Part shown: positions 6,921-7,073 of the stretch, piece after piece | Layout: every line of letters begins with the position of its first letter | Position numbering within the stretch: position 1 is the first letter of the stretch | Assembly: GCA_900762805.1 (NCBI GenBank) | Contig: CAAFHY010000101.1 | Span: forward strand, 1 to 7,073 | Direction of reading: 5' to 3' | Source: Oscillospiraceae bacterium | Lineage (GTDB): Bacteria; Bacillota; Clostridia; Oscillospirales; Ruminococcaceae | Length of the DNA stretch: 7,073 nucleotides | Position numbers and translations under genes: made by a program | The notes under the pieces: model-generated | Database searches by the model: none | The model's input: the letters and a program-made list of their open reading frames with translations, nothing else | What the model was told of the DNA's origin: nothing

Positions 6921-6978
6921 AAGGCGGCAAATTCAAGCGGCGGGTAGAGGACCGGTTCGATTCTTTGTCCCTTTCAGC
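6916..6978 (+). repeat. 9-bp inverted repeat overlapping the murG stop
   Basis: GCTGAAAGG (6916-6924, containing the murG TGA) is perfectly complementary to CCTTTCAGC (6970-6978), with 45 bases between the arms. Inside the loop a short GGAC/GTCC pair (6949-6952, 6967-6970) would compete with the outer right arm. No T run follows, so it does not look like an intrinsic terminator. It might protect the 3' end of the message or act as an attenuator; function is unproven. Confidence 0.5.
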
Positions 6979-7055
6979 CTGCCTGCTGTCTGCTGACCGC
7001 CGCTGTTCCGTTGCTTTTTCTCAAGCTGTCAGCTTTTCCTGCCGCCCGCTTTCAG
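6917..7055 (+). repeat. Long-range imperfect inverted repeat bounding the region after murG
   Basis: CTGAAAGGCGGCA (6917-6929) matches the reverse complement of 7040-7055 except for three extra bases in the right arm, so TGCCGCC and CTTTCAG can both pair. The left arm is the same segment that pairs with 6970-6978, so the two foldings exclude each other. AGCGGGCG (6909-6916) is also complementary to 7043-7050. The complementarity is seen directly; folding in the cell is inferred. Confidence 0.45.
7023..7037 (+). repeat. Small hairpin followed by TTTT
   Basis: AAGCTGTCAGCTT (7023-7035) is a perfect odd-length palindrome able to form a 5-bp stem with a 3-base loop, and its 3' arm runs into TTTT (7034-7037). 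The stem is short and the T run brief, so as a terminator it would be weak. It could equally be an operator-like dyad. Confidence 0.3.
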
Positions 7056-7071
7056 GGGCTTTGAGCGGCGG
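7042..7071 (+). terminator. Possible terminator hairpin cut by the window end
   Basis: CCGCCCGCT (7042-7050) can pair with AGCGGCGG (7064-7071) as an 8-bp, very GC-rich stem with one bulged C (7045) and a 13-base loop. The strength suits an intrinsic terminator closing the block, but any T run would lie beyond base 7073 and cannot be seen. AGCGGCGGG at 7064-7072 also occurs as a direct copy at 6936-6944. Confidence 0.3.
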
Positions 7072-7073
7072 GA

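Larger units (their letters stand above)
6921..7073. other. Gene-free, pyrimidine-rich region after murG
   Basis: No ATG or GTG occurs on either strand in these 153 bases, so no ordinary gene begins here. From about 6961 to 7053 the + strand is rich in C and T, unlike the genes before it. One + frame stays open from murG to the window end, but its only likely start is a TTG at 6965 with a poor ribosome site, and its translation (Ser, Cys, Leu, Arg rich) resembles nothing known to me. The region holds several inverted repeats and probably marks the end of this gene block or a control region before the next gene. Confidence 0.6.

Noticed and set aside
6954..6963. GGTTCGATTC, resembling the T-loop of a tRNA
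   Set aside because: The flanking bases cannot form a T stem, and no acceptor, D or anticodon arm can be placed between it and the end of murG.
6965..7073. TTG-initiated open frame running off the right end
   Set aside because: The nearest purine-rich site (AGAGGA, 6946-6951) is 13 bases away, the peptide looks non-coding, and the stretch is full of inverted repeats. It cannot be supported without sequence beyond the window.

Overview
The window is a stretch of a bacterial division and cell wall (dcw) gene cluster. Five complete, closely packed genes all lie on the + strand: a class B penicillin-binding protein (FtsI/SpoVD type, 39-2234), MurF (2247-3608), MraY (3620-4630), an FtsW/SpoVE-family glycosyltransferase (4658-5788) and MurG (5790-6920). 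Gaps between genes are 12, 11, 27 and 1 bases, so this looks like one operon. About 150 bases of gene-free, structured sequence follow murG to the window end.

The genes form a consecutive part of the peptidoglycan pathway. MurF finishes the UDP-MurNAc-pentapeptide. MraY puts it on the lipid carrier to give lipid I. MurG adds GlcNAc to give lipid II. FtsW/SpoVE polymerises lipid II into glycan and the PBP crosslinks it. FtsW-type polymerases and class B PBPs normally act as a pair, so both halves of one septal or spore-cortex synthase are encoded here.

The organism is probably a GC-rich Gram-positive anaerobe of the Clostridia (an Oscillospiraceae-like lineage would fit). This is inferred from the two C-terminal PASTA domains on the PBP, the MurG nucleotide loop of TAGHINP type, murF inside the cluster, purine-rich Shine-Dalgarno sites and GC-rich coding sequence by eye. 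No marker gene confirms it. Spore formation cannot be decided from the window, so the choices ftsI/spoVD and ftsW/spoVE stay open.

The region is mostly conventional and I see no new system in it. Points worth a second look are: the absence of murE between the PBP gene and murF, and of murD between mraY and ftsW; a good candidate internal promoter (extended -10, 17-base spacer) in an AT-rich patch late in the PBP gene; a cysteine pair in the transpeptidase domain that recalls the redox-controlled SpoVD of Bacillus; a run of nine A near the start of ftsW; unusual residues in MurG and MurF motifs; and a set of mutually exclusive inverted repeats just after murG.
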